From Marinomonas transparens (GTDB lineage Bacteria; Pseudomonadota; Gammaproteobacteria; Pseudomonadales; Marinomonadaceae): DNA of 64,000 nt. The notes under the pieces are model-generated. The model made no database searches, was not told the DNA's origin, and saw nothing but the letters and a program-made list of their open reading frames with translations. The stretch lies in contig NZ_JAEMNX010000005.1 of the NCBI RefSeq assembly GCF_016463975.1, positions 1 to 64,000 of the forward strand, in the 5' to 3' direction. This document shows positions 37,322-47,258 of the stretch, piece after piece. Every line of letters starts with the position of its first letter. The stretch's first letter is position 1. The translations under genes were made by a program, and so were the position numbers.

Positions 37322-38572
37322 TTAAGGAGAGGCGTAGTTTTTATTGCGTTCAAATGCAGCTTGAATATTATCAACCGCTAAATCCAATGCAAGTCTCGGC
37401 GGCATGCCATTTAAAATATTGCTCATGGCTCTTTTATAACTAGAAGAAATTTCTGCATAGGCCGGTGTTTCCGGTCTCAGCTTAGAAAAGCGTTTAGAAA
37501 AATCAACAAGCATTCGCCATTGACCACCCTTCGAATAACTTTCAATCAATGCAGTAGCATCGCTATTGGTCGGGAAGATCCCTATCACCTGAGACATAAT
37601 GGCCTGCTCTTTCGCGGTCATCAAAAAGGTAATAAAGGCTTTGGCCGCTTCTGGGTGCGCACAAGTTTCCGCCATTGCCCAATGCCAAGATCCACCACCA
37701 ATAATAGAACCGTGACCAAAATCAGGCACAGGCAATACCGCTAAATCGTCTTTGAAGCTACTGTAATAACGACTCAAAGCCCAAGAACCACCATACTGAA
37801 TACCAATATCACCATTCTCAAAGCCATTGTCATTCTTCGGGTGAGCATTCATATAACCGTCTTCCACAAGATGCTGTATCCATTGCCCAAATTGAATCGC
37901 TTCTGCTGAATTTAAAACCCCATCGACCGTCAGGTAATCAGTTCGGTCAATCAGGTCAGCTCCCCAAGAAGCCATAAAAGGCCCCCATGCGTAAGGAATC
38001 CATTCTGTGACATCCTGTGCTCTCATATCAAATGGGTATTGATAGTCGCCTGTCGATTTCACCGCATCCAAAACGTCCATAAATTCCGTCTTATTCCACG
38101 GTTGGTCTATGGTCGGGTAACGGGCGCCGATTCTCTTAAGAAGTGACTTGCGGGTAAAAAGAGCCAAGGATACATCGAGCGCCCCAACAGAATAGACTCG
38201 GCCTTCGTAGGTGCCTTTTCCTGATCGATTGATTGAAGCTAATAGCGCGTCATCAATCAAACCGTCCAGTGGATGAATAACACCACTCCACGCAAAATTT
38301 GGCCCTAGTGGTTGATCAATTTCGATAATACAAGGAAGCAGTTCCGCTTGAGCGGCCGCTCTTATCGATTGGGTATAAGAAGCTTCTGGTATAAGATCTG
38401 GCACGATTTTCCATTGGCTTTGGCTTTCATTAAATCGTGTTATTTCTTCGAGCGCGGCTTTTGTTTCAATGTCACTCGCCTGATGACGCCACAGCCCAAT
38501 TTCTTGGGGGGCGCTCATAAGGGTATTTGAAAACACACCTAATACTATTAAAACGATCAGCGAAAGCTTCAT
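37322..38572 (-). CDS. Family 1 extracellular solute-binding protein
   Basis: A 416-residue periplasmic protein with a signal peptide (residues 1-20, ending LMSAP). It shows SBP_bac_1 (sugar-type) features: an N-terminal GLWRHQASDIETKAALEEIT, TRKSLLKRIGARYPTIDQPW, GDIGIQYGGSWALSRYY and PEAAKAFITFLMTAKEQAIM. No ABC permease or ATPase genes are nearby. It starts 22 bases after the stop of the Cache-GGDEF-EAL gene with a GAGGGA ribosome-binding site, so the two are probably co-transcribed. It may deliver a ligand to that sensor rather than to a transporter; this is inference. Confidence 0.8.
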   Translation of the reverse strand: MKLSLIVLIVLGVFSNTLMSAPQEIGLWRHQASDIETKAALEEITRFNESQSQWKIVPDLIPEASYTQSIRAAAQAELLPCIIEIDQPLGPNFAWSGVIHPLDGLIDDALLASINRSGKGTYEGRVYSVGALDVSLALFTRKSLLKRIGARYPTIDQPWNKTEFMDVLDAVKSTGDYQYPFDMRAQDVTEWIPYAWGPFMASWGADLIDRTDYLTVDGVLNSAEAIQFGQWIQHLVEDGYMNAHPKNDNGFENGDIGIQYGGSWALSRYYSSFKDDLAVLPVPDFGHGSIIGGGSWHWAMAETCAHPEAAKAFITFLMTAKEQAIMSQVIGIFPTNSDATALIESYSKGGQWRMLVDFSKRFSKLRPETPAYAEISSSYKRAMSNILNGMPPRLALDLAVDNIQAAFERNKNYASP

Positions 38573-38594
38573 AATCTATCCCTCATCTCTATAT

Positions 38595-41123
38595 TTATAG
38601 ATCAGTTGCATGAGTGTTACTGGCTTTATTTTCAGCTTGAGGGTTTGGGAATTTCTCAGACAAGCCCTCTATCGTTAAAGGACGATCAAAATAATAACCC
38701 TGCTCTAAGTCACAACGGTAACTCAGTAATTTCTTATGTTGCTCGTTTGTTTCAACTCCCTCAGCCACCACCACCAAATCACATAAACGCCCCATGCCAA
38801 TAATCATGCGAACCAACATGTCACTTTGATAAGAATCTAAAAATTTATTGATAAAGGAACGATCTATTTTTATTTCGGTAAGTGGTAGGCTGTTTATATA
38901 GCTAAGAGAAGAATAACCTGTTCCAAAGTCATCTAACGACAGCCCAAACCCCTGTTCTCTTAATTTCACTAATAATGGCTGCACCGTATCTAAACTATGA
39001 ATAAAAATATTTTCAGTGACTTCTAAGGTAATGCGCTTAGGTTCAATACCAACGCAAGTACAAATCTCTAACAAAGTATTGCTAAAATTTGGATCCATCA
39101 GCTGAACAGGTGAAATATTCACCGATACATTAAGGGCATCCTCTCCATTAGGAGAAAGGGCATAAATATCTTTACAAGCCCTTCTAAAAACAAACAAACC
39201 TAGGTCATGAATCATGCCTGTTTCTTCTGCGATAGAAATAAACTCATCGGGAAAAATATTCCCTAAGTCAGCGTGCTTCCAGCGTACTAACGCTTCAACA
39301 CTGACCAGCTTTTCACCACCAGCACTCATCTGAGGTTGATAGCAGACAGATAACTCCTCTCTTTCTAACGCACGAGCTAATTCCTGCTCAATTTTCATTT
39401 TGCGTTTAATTTGCACGCTGATACTACTGCTATAAAAAAGAGCCTGCCCTTTTTTATTGGCTTTAGATTGATAAAGTACCGTATCGGCTTGACTGATTAG
39501 AGTGTCTGCATTAAAGCTGTCATCAGGGTACATAGACACCCCAATGCTACAGCCGACGAAAAGAGACCTACCATCTATAACAATAGGGGAGACTAACGCG
39601 TCTCGTATCCTTTTTGCCTTATCTTCAGCGTCTTCTTTACCCTTCAAGTTTGGAAAGCAAAATACAAATTCATCCCCTCCAAACCGAGAGACGCAGCCAC
39701 CAGAATACGCCAATGTTTTAAACCTTTGGCCAACCACTTCAAGCAATAAGTCGCCAACATGATGACCATATAAATCATTAACATTTTTGAAATTATCTAA
39801 ATCAACAAACATCACAGCCAATTTTTCTGTTTCTATATCTGTTAATTGAATATTTTCTTTAATATCTTGTAGCATCAAAACACGATTAGGCAACCCCGTT
39901 AAATCATCGTGCAATGCCATATATTCCATTTTATCTTTTGTATTACTCAGCTCTTCAAAGTCTTCTGTTATTTGATGTTGAAACACACTAAAACGCCGAG
40001 CGATTAAATTCCCGACATACAAAGAACACAGAGTAAGCAAGATCATCGAGCCAATTGTTAAATAGATTAAACGCATCAAACTTTGGTGATTTAATTCAAC
40101 AAACTGCTCTTCTTTCAGCCGCAAGTGTTTCTCAAACGTTTGTGCACTAAAGCCAGTGCCAATAATCCAATCCCAGCCTTGCACCTCTTTTACATAGTTA
40201 ACCTGCTCTAATATTGCCGCGCCACCCAATGTAAGCGACTTAGAATAGCGAACATAGCCACCGCCCTGACTAATCTGCTCATTCACATCGCGTATCAGTT
40301 CCTCCTTCACCTTGTCGCCAATAGAGAACTCTAAGCCCAAAAAATCATTTCTATGATGAGCTAATAAAGTGCCTTCCTTATCCAATACAAAGAAGTAACC
40401 GTTCTCGCCATATTCATATTCAGAAAACCACTTCAACATTCTGGTTTTCACAGCAGACTCAAAATCCGTCAGATATTCACCCGTCGCAATAGACCAGTTA
40501 TAGGGTTCGAATTTTTTGATGTAACCCACTTTGGCAAATTCTTTATTGCTAATAGAACCCGGTTTTTTAAAGTTCCAATGAAGAAACCCCTCTCCTTTCT
40601 TTTCTGTTACATTTAACATCTCACGCGCGATAAAATGCCCACTGTCATCCTGCAAGTCCCAACCACTTTGACCTTCTAAATAAGGGTTTGCACCATTCAT
40701 AATGGTTTTTCCATCACTCGCAATAATGAAAAAATACCCCCGCCCATCAAAAAAACGGATAGGTCTAAGCGCTTCACTTATGAGTTTGCTGACTTCTTCT
40801 TTCGGCTTATCAATATTTTGTGCATAGATATAACTGGCAATACCATAGGCTTCATAGACACGCTGCTTGGCAGCCTCTTTTAAATCACTTTCGGTTTGAG
40901 ATCTTTCCAGAAGTAACTGGGTATAGACTTGATGGACTTGGGAGCGAATCGCTTCTTTGCGCTGTAAAGTAAGCTCTTCACGAAGATTTTCAATGCTCTG
41001 AGCAGCCTGCTCACGATTGTCTTGAATAGCAATAAGGTTAACCGCTAAAGCAAACACGCAAACAACAACGACAGGCGCATAACGGATCAGGTTTAATAAT
41101 TGTCTATTATCGAGTGCTGACAT
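38595..41123 (-). CDS. Cache-GGDEF-EAL c-di-GMP sensor enzyme
   Basis: An 842-residue inner-membrane protein. An N-terminal membrane segment (about 13-30) is followed by a periplasmic part with two Cache_2-like units (GRGYFFIIASDGKTIMNG near 130 and GENGYFFVLDKEGTLLAHHR near 240), a second membrane segment (about 355-375), a GGDEF cyclase domain (motif FGGDEF, residues 482-486) and an EAL phosphodiesterase domain (EALVRW near 610, LDDFGTGYSSL near 735). Both catalytic motifs are intact, so it could make or break c-di-GMP. No RxxD inhibitory site precedes GGDEF. A solute-binding protein gene follows within 22 bases. Confidence 0.9.
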   Translation of the reverse strand: MSALDNRQLLNLIRYAPVVVVCVFALAVNLIAIQDNREQAAQSIENLREELTLQRKEAIRSQVHQVYTQLLLERSQTESDLKEAAKQRVYEAYGIASYIYAQNIDKPKEEVSKLISEALRPIRFFDGRGYFFIIASDGKTIMNGANPYLEGQSGWDLQDDSGHFIAREMLNVTEKKGEGFLHWNFKKPGSISNKEFAKVGYIKKFEPYNWSIATGEYLTDFESAVKTRMLKWFSEYEYGENGYFFVLDKEGTLLAHHRNDFLGLEFSIGDKVKEELIRDVNEQISQGGGYVRYSKSLTLGGAAILEQVNYVKEVQGWDWIIGTGFSAQTFEKHLRLKEEQFVELNHQSLMRLIYLTIGSMILLTLCSLYVGNLIARRFSVFQHQITEDFEELSNTKDKMEYMALHDDLTGLPNRVLMLQDIKENIQLTDIETEKLAVMFVDLDNFKNVNDLYGHHVGDLLLEVVGQRFKTLAYSGGCVSRFGGDEFVFCFPNLKGKEDAEDKAKRIRDALVSPIVIDGRSLFVGCSIGVSMYPDDSFNADTLISQADTVLYQSKANKKGQALFYSSSISVQIKRKMKIEQELARALEREELSVCYQPQMSAGGEKLVSVEALVRWKHADLGNIFPDEFISIAEETGMIHDLGLFVFRRACKDIYALSPNGEDALNVSVNISPVQLMDPNFSNTLLEICTCVGIEPKRITLEVTENIFIHSLDTVQPLLVKLREQGFGLSLDDFGTGYSSLSYINSLPLTEIKIDRSFINKFLDSYQSDMLVRMIIGMGRLCDLVVVAEGVETNEQHKKLLSYRCDLEQGYYFDRPLTIEGLSEKFPNPQAENKASNTHATDL

Positions 41124-41468
41124 GTATGCCTACCTATATTCTTATATTACCCTGACATCCACATAGGGTTCTGAAGATTGGTACAGTATAGACAGTATGC
41201 TTTTTATTTTAAGTCAAAAGCGAAGAACGCAACGAATCAACATAAAAAGTAACAGATTTGCTTTTATCGCCACACTAGGGCCAACAAAAAGCAACGCCCA
41301 GAGGGCAATTCTTTCCATGAATGATAAATGTAGGAAGTGTTTTCATTAAATTTTTATTAAAAAAGAACCGTGCTATCTGCCCTTATTAGGAAAGCATTTT
41401 TAAAAACAAACTTTAATTAAAACGTCTCTCACTTCGAACTTGAATTCAGGAATGGCAATAAAAACCTT
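41124..41468. other. Intergenic stretch before the c-di-GMP gene
   Basis: 345 bases with no gene. It should carry the promoter of the Cache-GGDEF-EAL gene. A short GCCC..GGGC pair near 41290 is too small to call a terminator. Confidence 0.4.
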
Positions 41469-42350
41469 TTACCCAAACATCACTGAGCGCATGGAGATGG
41501 AAGTGGACTCAAAGCCTTCATAGGGAAAGCGAATCACATCCTCTTCCGTTGAAGCACCTAAAGCGTAGAGTAAGGGAACATAATGTTCAATGGTAGGATG
41601 AGCAATATTCCACAGGGGGTATTTACTCTTATCTAAAGCAAGTAACTGAGTAAGGTCTCGCTGTAACAGGGCTTCTTTTATAATGCCATCAAACTCAATA
41701 GCCCACTCTACGTTCATCGCCCCCGGCGTGCGATTGGTTGCGCCTAGATTATGAACAATGTTGCCACTGGCAAGTATCAATATCCCCTCTTGTCGTAAAG
41801 CCTGTAGTTCCGTAGCCAGTGCCATATGCTCTGCCATAGTCAAGCGCGCACTCATTGCCAGTTGTATAACAGGGATATCCGCTTGGGGATAAAGGTGACG
41901 CAGTACCGTCCAAGCTCCGTGGTCTAAACCACGAGTCGCATCTACTTCGCCTTGATCTGTCTTTAACCCTTTAGCAACCCGAGCCGCTAACTCTGGAGCG
42001 CCGGGACTAGGGTAACGAATCTGATATAAATCGTCAGGGAAACCACCAAAATCATAAATAGTATCCGGATGAGAACTGCCACTTAGCCGTGGCCCATTGG
42101 CTACCCAATGGGCCGACACTACCAAGATAGCTCGCGGCTGGGGCAAATCGTGCCCTAACTTTTTTAAATGTTGAGTAAAAGGCGTGTTTCGCAGCGCATT
42201 CATTGGCGATCCATGACCAATAAAAAGAACAGGCATAGCGCTTGGTTCAAGCACACTCTTGCCACTCCCTTTTTGGGCAAAAAGGGAGTGAGTCGCAAAA
42301 TGCGCAGTAACAAGAGCCATAACAGATTTAAAAAGGTCGCGACGGTTCAT
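41469..42350 (-). CDS. Tat-exported class III extradiol dioxygenase (YgiD/LigB-like)
   Basis: A 293-residue protein. Residues 1-26 form a twin-arginine signal (NRRDLFKSVMALV). The rest is a LigB-type fold like 4,5-DOPA dioxygenase YgiD: PVLFIGHGSPMNALRNTPF, ILVVSAHWVANGPRLSG, YPSPGAPELAARVAKGL, GLDHGAWTVLRHLYPQADIP and LASGNIVHNLGA, giving the expected His metal ligands. Most YgiD homologues are cytosolic, so export is notable. The start is taken at the ATG at 42350; a TTG one codon earlier is in frame. It is divergent from the chemoreceptor gene. Confidence 0.85.
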   Translation of the reverse strand: MNRRDLFKSVMALVTAHFATHSLFAQKGSGKSVLEPSAMPVLFIGHGSPMNALRNTPFTQHLKKLGHDLPQPRAILVVSAHWVANGPRLSGSSHPDTIYDFGGFPDDLYQIRYPSPGAPELAARVAKGLKTDQGEVDATRGLDHGAWTVLRHLYPQADIPVIQLAMSARLTMAEHMALATELQALRQEGILILASGNIVHNLGATNRTPGAMNVEWAIEFDGIIKEALLQRDLTQLLALDKSKYPLWNIAHPTIEHYVPLLYALGASTEEDVIRFPYEGFESTSISMRSVMFG

Positions 42351-42492
42351 CAAGCAAAGCCATTATCAATAGTCAAAAAAAAAAGACTGGTCAGTTTACC
42401 AAACATTACGTTTTTATTGATAATAAATTTGGCACGACATCAAACCCTTTCCTAGACTATTTGTTATCTTCCAACATATATAAGGGATTGAT

Positions 42493-44529
42493 ATGCGAAT
42501 TCACTCTATCAGAATCAAAGTCATGCTTCCAATTATCTCTCTCGCGCTGATTTTAGCGGCTTTATTTGTCTTCATGATATTTATGAGTAGTACACAAAAT
42601 AATGCCATGAAAATACAAGCCGAAAAATATTTTGAAGCGATTTCTGAAATTCTCAATGCGGACAGGGATATTTATCAGGCACGTCTCGCTCAAGAGAAAA
42701 TCTATACAGGTGATGGAAATTTACAAGCAAACCAACAGGACTTTGACGAAAATGCCCAACAGGTTTTTGATCGTTTTCAATTATATCGTCAATATTTAAA
42801 AGACGAGCCAGCAGACCTACTAAAACCGTTTGAATCCTTTGACACGCTTTACAACGAATGGATCGATGCCAGTACTCAACTGTCTTTATCAGCGGTAGCA
42901 AGCATTAAATTATCTCAAGAATTTATCAAGTTGGATGAAAAGTTTTACGTTATACGTAATCAGCTTGACAAAGCAGGGGAAGAGTTAGGAACGCATACTC
43001 ATGATATGAAAGACAAGATGGGGGCTGATTTAGATTTGAACCGCTATATAGAAGCCATTTCAGAAGTTTTAAATGCAGACAGGGACCTCTATCAAGCACG
43101 TTTAGCACAACAACAAATCCTTAATGGTGTGGGCGATGTAGAAGTAAACAAAAAACGCTTCGAGGAAAATACATCACAAGCTTTACAACGCTTTCATAGC
43201 TATCGAACCCTACTGATGTCTGAACCAGACCTAATCTCACCCTATAAAAACTTCGACTCGTTATTTGATGAGTGGTTACAAGAAAGCTATCAAATTTTGT
43301 CTTCACCTGACATAGGAAATAAGACAACACTGCCTAAAAACTTCATTACTGCGGAGGAAAGGTTTGGAGAAATACGCGGCCTATTAGATCAAGCGGGAGA
43401 AACAGTAAGAACATATTCTAGAGAAATGGAAGACCGCGTCGCTGAAAAAGTCACCCTTTATCAAGAAATTGCCATGGGCATTATTACCATATCCTTCATT
43501 GTTGCCCTACTCTTTGGTTACTTTATTCCTTTAAGACTCACTCAAAGTGTTGAAAATATGACTGATCGTATTCGTGAAATAGCGGAGGGCGACGGGGACT
43601 TAACGCAAAAAATCAATTCGACAGCGAAAGACGAACTAGGGGGGTTAGCCAAGGAGTTTGATGGTTTCGTAGAACGTTTGCGTTCTATCATCGAAAACAT
43701 CCACAAACAATCCAGTGCGCTCGGCCCAATGACAGGAGAACTGAAAAACGCTTCAGAAACCACCGCCAATATCACACTTGCATTGGTCAATGCTTCTGAC
43801 TCCATTGTCAGTGCTGGTCATGAAATGAACATGTCGAACCAAGAGATGGCTGAAGTCGCAACAAGCACAGCGACCGAAGCGACCACATCAAGCCAGTTAA
43901 CCAAACAAGGCATTGATGCGGTCAACATCTCCCATAAAGCCATTTCCGCACTGATCAAGGATATAGAAGAATCCTTAGGACGTGCAGGTGAACTAGAAAA
44001 AAGCTCTGAAGCCATTGCCTCAGTACTTGAAGTGATTCGTAATATTGCAGAACAAACCAACCTACTCGCACTAAACGCGGCGATTGAAGCAGCACGAGCA
44101 GGTGAGCAAGGTCGAGGATTTGCCGTCGTTGCGGACGAAGTAAGAACACTGGCCACACGAACTCAAGACAGCACGGATGAAATTGAAAAAATGATCGAAC
44201 GCTTGAAAATAAACGTTCATGAATCCTCTACCTCAACACAAAACAGCCGAGACAATGCCGACACCACAGCGAAAAACTTCGACGAAGTAATTCGTATCTT
44301 TGACGCCTTGAACCAGTCCTTCGACAAGGTTCAGAACATGGCCGCGCAAACCGCCCAAGCGACACAACAACAATCTACCGTATCTAATGAAATTAACGTC
44401 AACCTGACCTCTCTTCAAGAACAAACCGATGCCGTGAAGGAAGTGTCTAAACTGATTAACAACCAATCCAATCAAATCTCTGATTTGTACAAGGCACTCG
44501 ATAACCAAGTGGGTACCTTTAAAGTATAA
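42493..44529 (+). CDS. Methyl-accepting chemotaxis protein with duplicated sensor module
   Basis: A 678-residue chemoreceptor: membrane segment (about 11-31), periplasmic helical domain (about 35-325), second membrane segment (about 327-347), HAMP (about 348-400) and a signalling domain with the tip hairpin [20 protein letters not shown] followed by [15 protein letters not shown]. The sensor contains two similar units 139 residues apart: [20 protein letters not shown] (residue 47) and [20 protein letters not shown] (residue 186). This bimodular helical layout resembles HBM-type sensors, which in Pseudomonas bind organic acids. The ligand here is unknown. A terminator follows. Confidence 0.9.
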   Translation: MRIHSIRIKVMLPIISLALILAALFVFMIFMSSTQNNAMKIQAEKYFEAISEILNADRDIYQARLAQEKIYTGDGNLQANQQDFDENAQQVFDRFQLYRQYLKDEPADLLKPFESFDTLYNEWIDASTQLSLSAVASIKLSQEFIKLDEKFYVIRNQLDKAGEELGTHTHDMKDKMGADLDLNRYIEAISEVLNADRDLYQARLAQQQILNGVGDVEVNKKRFEENTSQALQRFHSYRTLLMSEPDLISPYKNFDSLFDEWLQESYQILSSPDIGNKTTLPKNFITAEERFGEIRGLLDQAGETVRTYSREMEDRVAEKVTLYQEIAMGIITISFIVALLFGYFIPLRLTQSVENMTDRIREIAEGDGDLTQKINSTAKDELGGLAKEFDGFVERLRSIIENIHKQSSALGPMTGELKNASETTANITLALVNASDSIVSAGHEMNMSNQEMAEVATSTATEATTSSQLTKQGIDAVNISHKAISALIKDIEESLGRAGELEKSSEAIASVLEVIRNIAEQTNLLALNAAIEAARAGEQGRGFAVVADEVRTLATRTQDSTDEIEKMIERLKINVHESSTSTQNSRDNADTTAKNFDEVIRIFDALNQSFDKVQNMAAQTAQATQQQSTVSNEINVNLTSLQEQTDAVKEVSKLINNQSNQISDLYKALDNQVGTFKV

Positions 44530-44560
44530 AGTGTCACTTCTATTTCGTTGTTAACCTTAG

Positions 44561-44595
44561 CCACACGTCCTACTGGACGTGTGGCTTTATTTTAT
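44561..44595 (+). terminator. Terminator after the chemoreceptor gene
   Basis: CCACACGTCC / GGACGTGTGG with a four-base loop is followed by CTTTATTTTATTTTT. Confidence 0.85.
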
Positions 44596-44746
44596 TTTTC
44601 ATCCACACAGCGGAGAGACCTCTTTCAATATTTACCAAAAACGGCCAACCCTTCCTCTATTGTTAAAAATCAAATGCCAACTTTCTACAAGCTAATGACA
44701 CTGCATTCATTTATGATTTAGGCCAAATGAAATGTAAGGAAGCTTG

Positions 44747-45649
44747 ATGTTTAAGCCTGACAACCAAAATTTTGCTTTAATCGCCGTCGCCTTGTCTGGA
44801 CTTATTTGGGGTATTCTTTGGATCCCTTTGCGGGCGCTGCATGATGCAGGCATTGATGGCCTGTGGTCTGTTGTTATCTTCTACGCTTTCCCAATGCTGA
44901 TTTTGACACCACTTTACTTTCTGCGGTTACCAAACCTTATAAAAGGGGGAATTGCCTTACACGTCCCCATTCTACTCGCCGCACTAGGGTTAACACTTTA
45001 TGCTGCCGCACTACTGTACACCCAAGTCATTAACGCCATGTTGCTCTATTATTTAACCCCGCTTTGGAGCACCTTACTTGCCCGATATCTACTCGGCGAC
45101 AAAATCTTTCTTGATCGTTGGATCTCCATGATTCTGGCCTTCGCTGGCGTCCTGATTATTTTCAAAATAGACTCAGGTCTACCATTGCCAGACAACATAG
45201 GAGACTGGATGGGACTTGCATCGGGTATCGTTTGGGCACTGGCTGCGGTTTACATGAAAAAAGGCGGCAAACAAAATACGATAGACGCCACCCTTTGTTA
45301 TTTCTTATGGGGAAGTGTGTTCGCATTCCTATTAACACAACTGCCTATTGGTGAAGGTCAAATACTCCCCTCTCTTGCCACTCTCTATGACGTCTTACCA
45401 TGGCTTGTCCCTGTGGTGATCTTATTAATCATTCCACCCGCCATGGGGATATTATGGGGAGCAACCATATTGAGCCCAGGAATATTAGCCATTGTGTTTA
45501 TGACCGAAATAAGCACAGGCGCCATCAGCGCCGCCATATGGGCAGATGAACCCTTCGGGCTACACGAAATCCTTGGCATTATCCTTATCTCACTAGCAGG
45601 ATTATGGGAACCACTGCGGCACTGGAAACGACAAAATAAGGCAATCTGA
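44747..45649 (+). CDS. EamA/DMT-family transporter
   Basis: A 300-residue membrane protein with about ten hydrophobic segments in two EamA halves. GLIWGILWIPLRALHDAGID opens the first half, YYLTPLWSTLLARYLLGDKI closes it, and GLASGIVWALAAVYMKKGG starts the second. These carriers move small metabolites, often out of the cell; the substrate is unknown. The start is the ATG at 44747 after AAGGA. It is transcribed alone. Confidence 0.85.
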   Translation: MFKPDNQNFALIAVALSGLIWGILWIPLRALHDAGIDGLWSVVIFYAFPMLILTPLYFLRLPNLIKGGIALHVPILLAALGLTLYAAALLYTQVINAMLLYYLTPLWSTLLARYLLGDKIFLDRWISMILAFAGVLIIFKIDSGLPLPDNIGDWMGLASGIVWALAAVYMKKGGKQNTIDATLCYFLWGSVFAFLLTQLPIGEGQILPSLATLYDVLPWLVPVVILLIIPPAMGILWGATILSPGILAIVFMTEISTGAISAAIWADEPFGLHEILGIILISLAGLWEPLRHWKRQNKAI

Positions 45650-45718
45650 GGCTTCTGCTTATGTCTTCCAAAGGAAGAGTTAATCTTTTGCTTACTTCCA
45701 TTTAAATGCTTTGGACTG

Positions 45719-45770
45719 CGAGTTTTATTCCGCTCTTTAATTAAGAAAAAAGCTAAGCGTTTGAATTAAA
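45719..45770 (-). repeat. Dispersed repeat, copy D (partial, inverted)
   Basis: GAGTTTTATTCCGCTCT is the reverse complement of the AGAGCGGAATAAA core of copies A and C, and GCTAAGCGTTTGAATTAAAG further right recalls the AAGCTTAG...AAGCGTTTGAATGG part. It lies between the convergent transporter and trxC genes. Confidence 0.5.
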
Positions 45771-45793
45771 GCTACAAAAACACAACAAGCGTT

Positions 45794-46240
45794 TCACACG
45801 GCTGGCAAGTTTTGAGCGAGCCAGTGTTTAAATTGTGGCTTAGGTAAAGCGCCTGACATACGGGCAATTTCTTTGCCATGGTGGAATATCATCAGAGTGG
45901 GGATGGAACGAATATTATAGCCACCAGCGGTGCTTTGATTCTGCTCCGTATCTAACTTCACAAAACAAGCTTGGGTAGACATTTCTCCGGCGACTTGTTC
46001 GAAAATAGGCGAAAATTGTTTGCACGGCCCACACCATGAAGCCCAAAAATCGACCACCACAGGCAAAGCATTGTCGGTTATATAACGTTTAAAGTTGCTA
46101 TCTCTGCCCATAATAGGACGGGTTGAAAGCACAGGTTTGCCACACTTCCCACACAAAGGCTTGTCGCTCAGCTTGACTTTAGGTAAACGGTTTTTTGTGC
46201 CGCAACTTTGGCAAACGATTTGAATAGATGAATGGGGCAT
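45794..46240 (-). CDS. trxC: Thioredoxin 2
   Basis: A 148-residue thioredoxin with an N-terminal zinc finger (CQSCGTKN and CGKCGKP) and a thioredoxin fold with the redox centre WASWCGPCKQF and the cis-Pro segment RSIPTLMIFHHGKEI. TrxC reduces cytosolic disulfides and serves in oxidative-stress defence; in E. coli it is under OxyR. AGAGG precedes the ATG. A dispersed repeat copy lies directly upstream. Confidence 0.94.
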   Translation of the reverse strand: MPHSSIQIVCQSCGTKNRLPKVKLSDKPLCGKCGKPVLSTRPIMGRDSNFKRYITDNALPVVVDFWASWCGPCKQFSPIFEQVAGEMSTQACFVKLDTEQNQSTAGGYNIRSIPTLMIFHHGKEIARMSGALPKPQFKHWLAQNLPAV

Positions 46241-46266
46241 TTTAAACCTCTGTAATAAAGTGAACC

Positions 46267-46612
46267 CAGAAGAACGAACTTCGATTCAATCCTGATTGAA
46301 CGACCATGATCCGTTTCCGAGACACGGTAACGCTAGACTTCCAAATACATAAACACTTATCGACACTTTACGCTATCGAGCGTCTCGCAAAACCTTACAT
46401 TAAACAATGCCAATGACACGTTTTGGACTGAAAGTCCGATAAAAGACTTTTGCTTTCCTTTAAATGAAAGTTTTGTGTCGTTGTTCTTTGTTTCAAGGAA
46501 AGAAGTTACCTGCTCAGCCTTCCCTGAATTAAACAGCGGAATAAAGCTTAGGAATACAAAGCGTTTGAGTGAAAGGCACTTCACCTTAATAGCCGGGGTC
46601 AAAGCCCTTTTT
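46267..46612 (+). repeat. Dispersed repeat, copy B
   Basis: Shares the ordered blocks of copy A: CAGAAGAACGAACTTCGA (46267-46284), TATCGAGCGTCTCGCAAAA, CGTTTTGGACTGAAAGTCCG, AGTTACCTGCTCAGC, CGGAATAAAGCTTAG and GGGGTCAAAGCCC. The hairpin seen in copy A is broken by an insertion here. It fills most of the gap between the trxC start and the GNAT gene. Confidence 0.75.
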
Positions 46613-46655
46613 GATGAGTATTATTGCTACCCGATCCGTATCTGGTCAAACCCCC

Positions 46656-47216
46656 TCAATCCGAAAGCCATTGCTCCTTGGTGAGCTTATACAAGCAATG
46701 CTGCGCTAGGGGATGCTCTGGGTCCAGTTTAGGATGACTAAAGTCTTGCTGCATATCTTGCATGCCGATGCTGTCCATCACTTGTCGAGAGCGCGCATTG
46801 GTGACTGTGGTAAAGGCATACACCTGCTTTACTTCTAGTTCATTAAAAGCAAATTCTAATGCTTTGTGTGCTGCTTCCGTTGCATAGCCCTTACCCCAAT
46901 GCTCAGGGGATAAGCGCCAGCCAATTTCAATCAAGGGTGAATTGGGTATACCACTGGTGGCGTCTTTACGATTTAGCCCAACAAAGCCAATAAACTCGCC
47001 GGTATCTTTCAATTCAACCGCCCACAAGCCCCAGTTATGCTCTTCAAGGAAGACTTTCATATGGTCAACTTGCTGGTAGCTCTCTTCCTCTGAAAGGGCC
47101 GCTGGAAAGTATTCCATGACGAAAGGATTAGCATTGATTTTGGCGTAAGCCGGATAATCTTCTGCTTGCCAATGGCGTAAAATTAGTCGCGTCGTTTCTA
47201 ATTGGTTGTCCATCAT
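46656..47216 (-). CDS. GNAT-family N-acetyltransferase (RimJ/RimL type)
   Basis: A 186-residue acetyltransferase. ETTRLILRHWQAEDYPAYAK starts the domain; the acetyl-CoA site is seen in IEIGWRLSPEHWGKGYATEA, and NARSRQVMDSIGM is the usual C-terminal motif. Such enzymes acetylate protein N-termini, antibiotics or small amines; the substrate is unknown. The start is uncertain between two adjacent ATGs (47216 or 47213). It follows the GFA-family gene by 42 bases and is probably in one transcript with it. Confidence 0.82.
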   Translation of the reverse strand: MMDNQLETTRLILRHWQAEDYPAYAKINANPFVMEYFPAALSEEESYQQVDHMKVFLEEHNWGLWAVELKDTGEFIGFVGLNRKDATSGIPNSPLIEIGWRLSPEHWGKGYATEAAHKALEFAFNELEVKQVYAFTTVTNARSRQVMDSIGMQDMQQDFSHPKLDPEHPLAQHCLYKLTKEQWLSD

Positions 47217-47258
47217 AATTGCGCAATGCCTCTCTTTGAATCTAAAAAATGAAATCAC

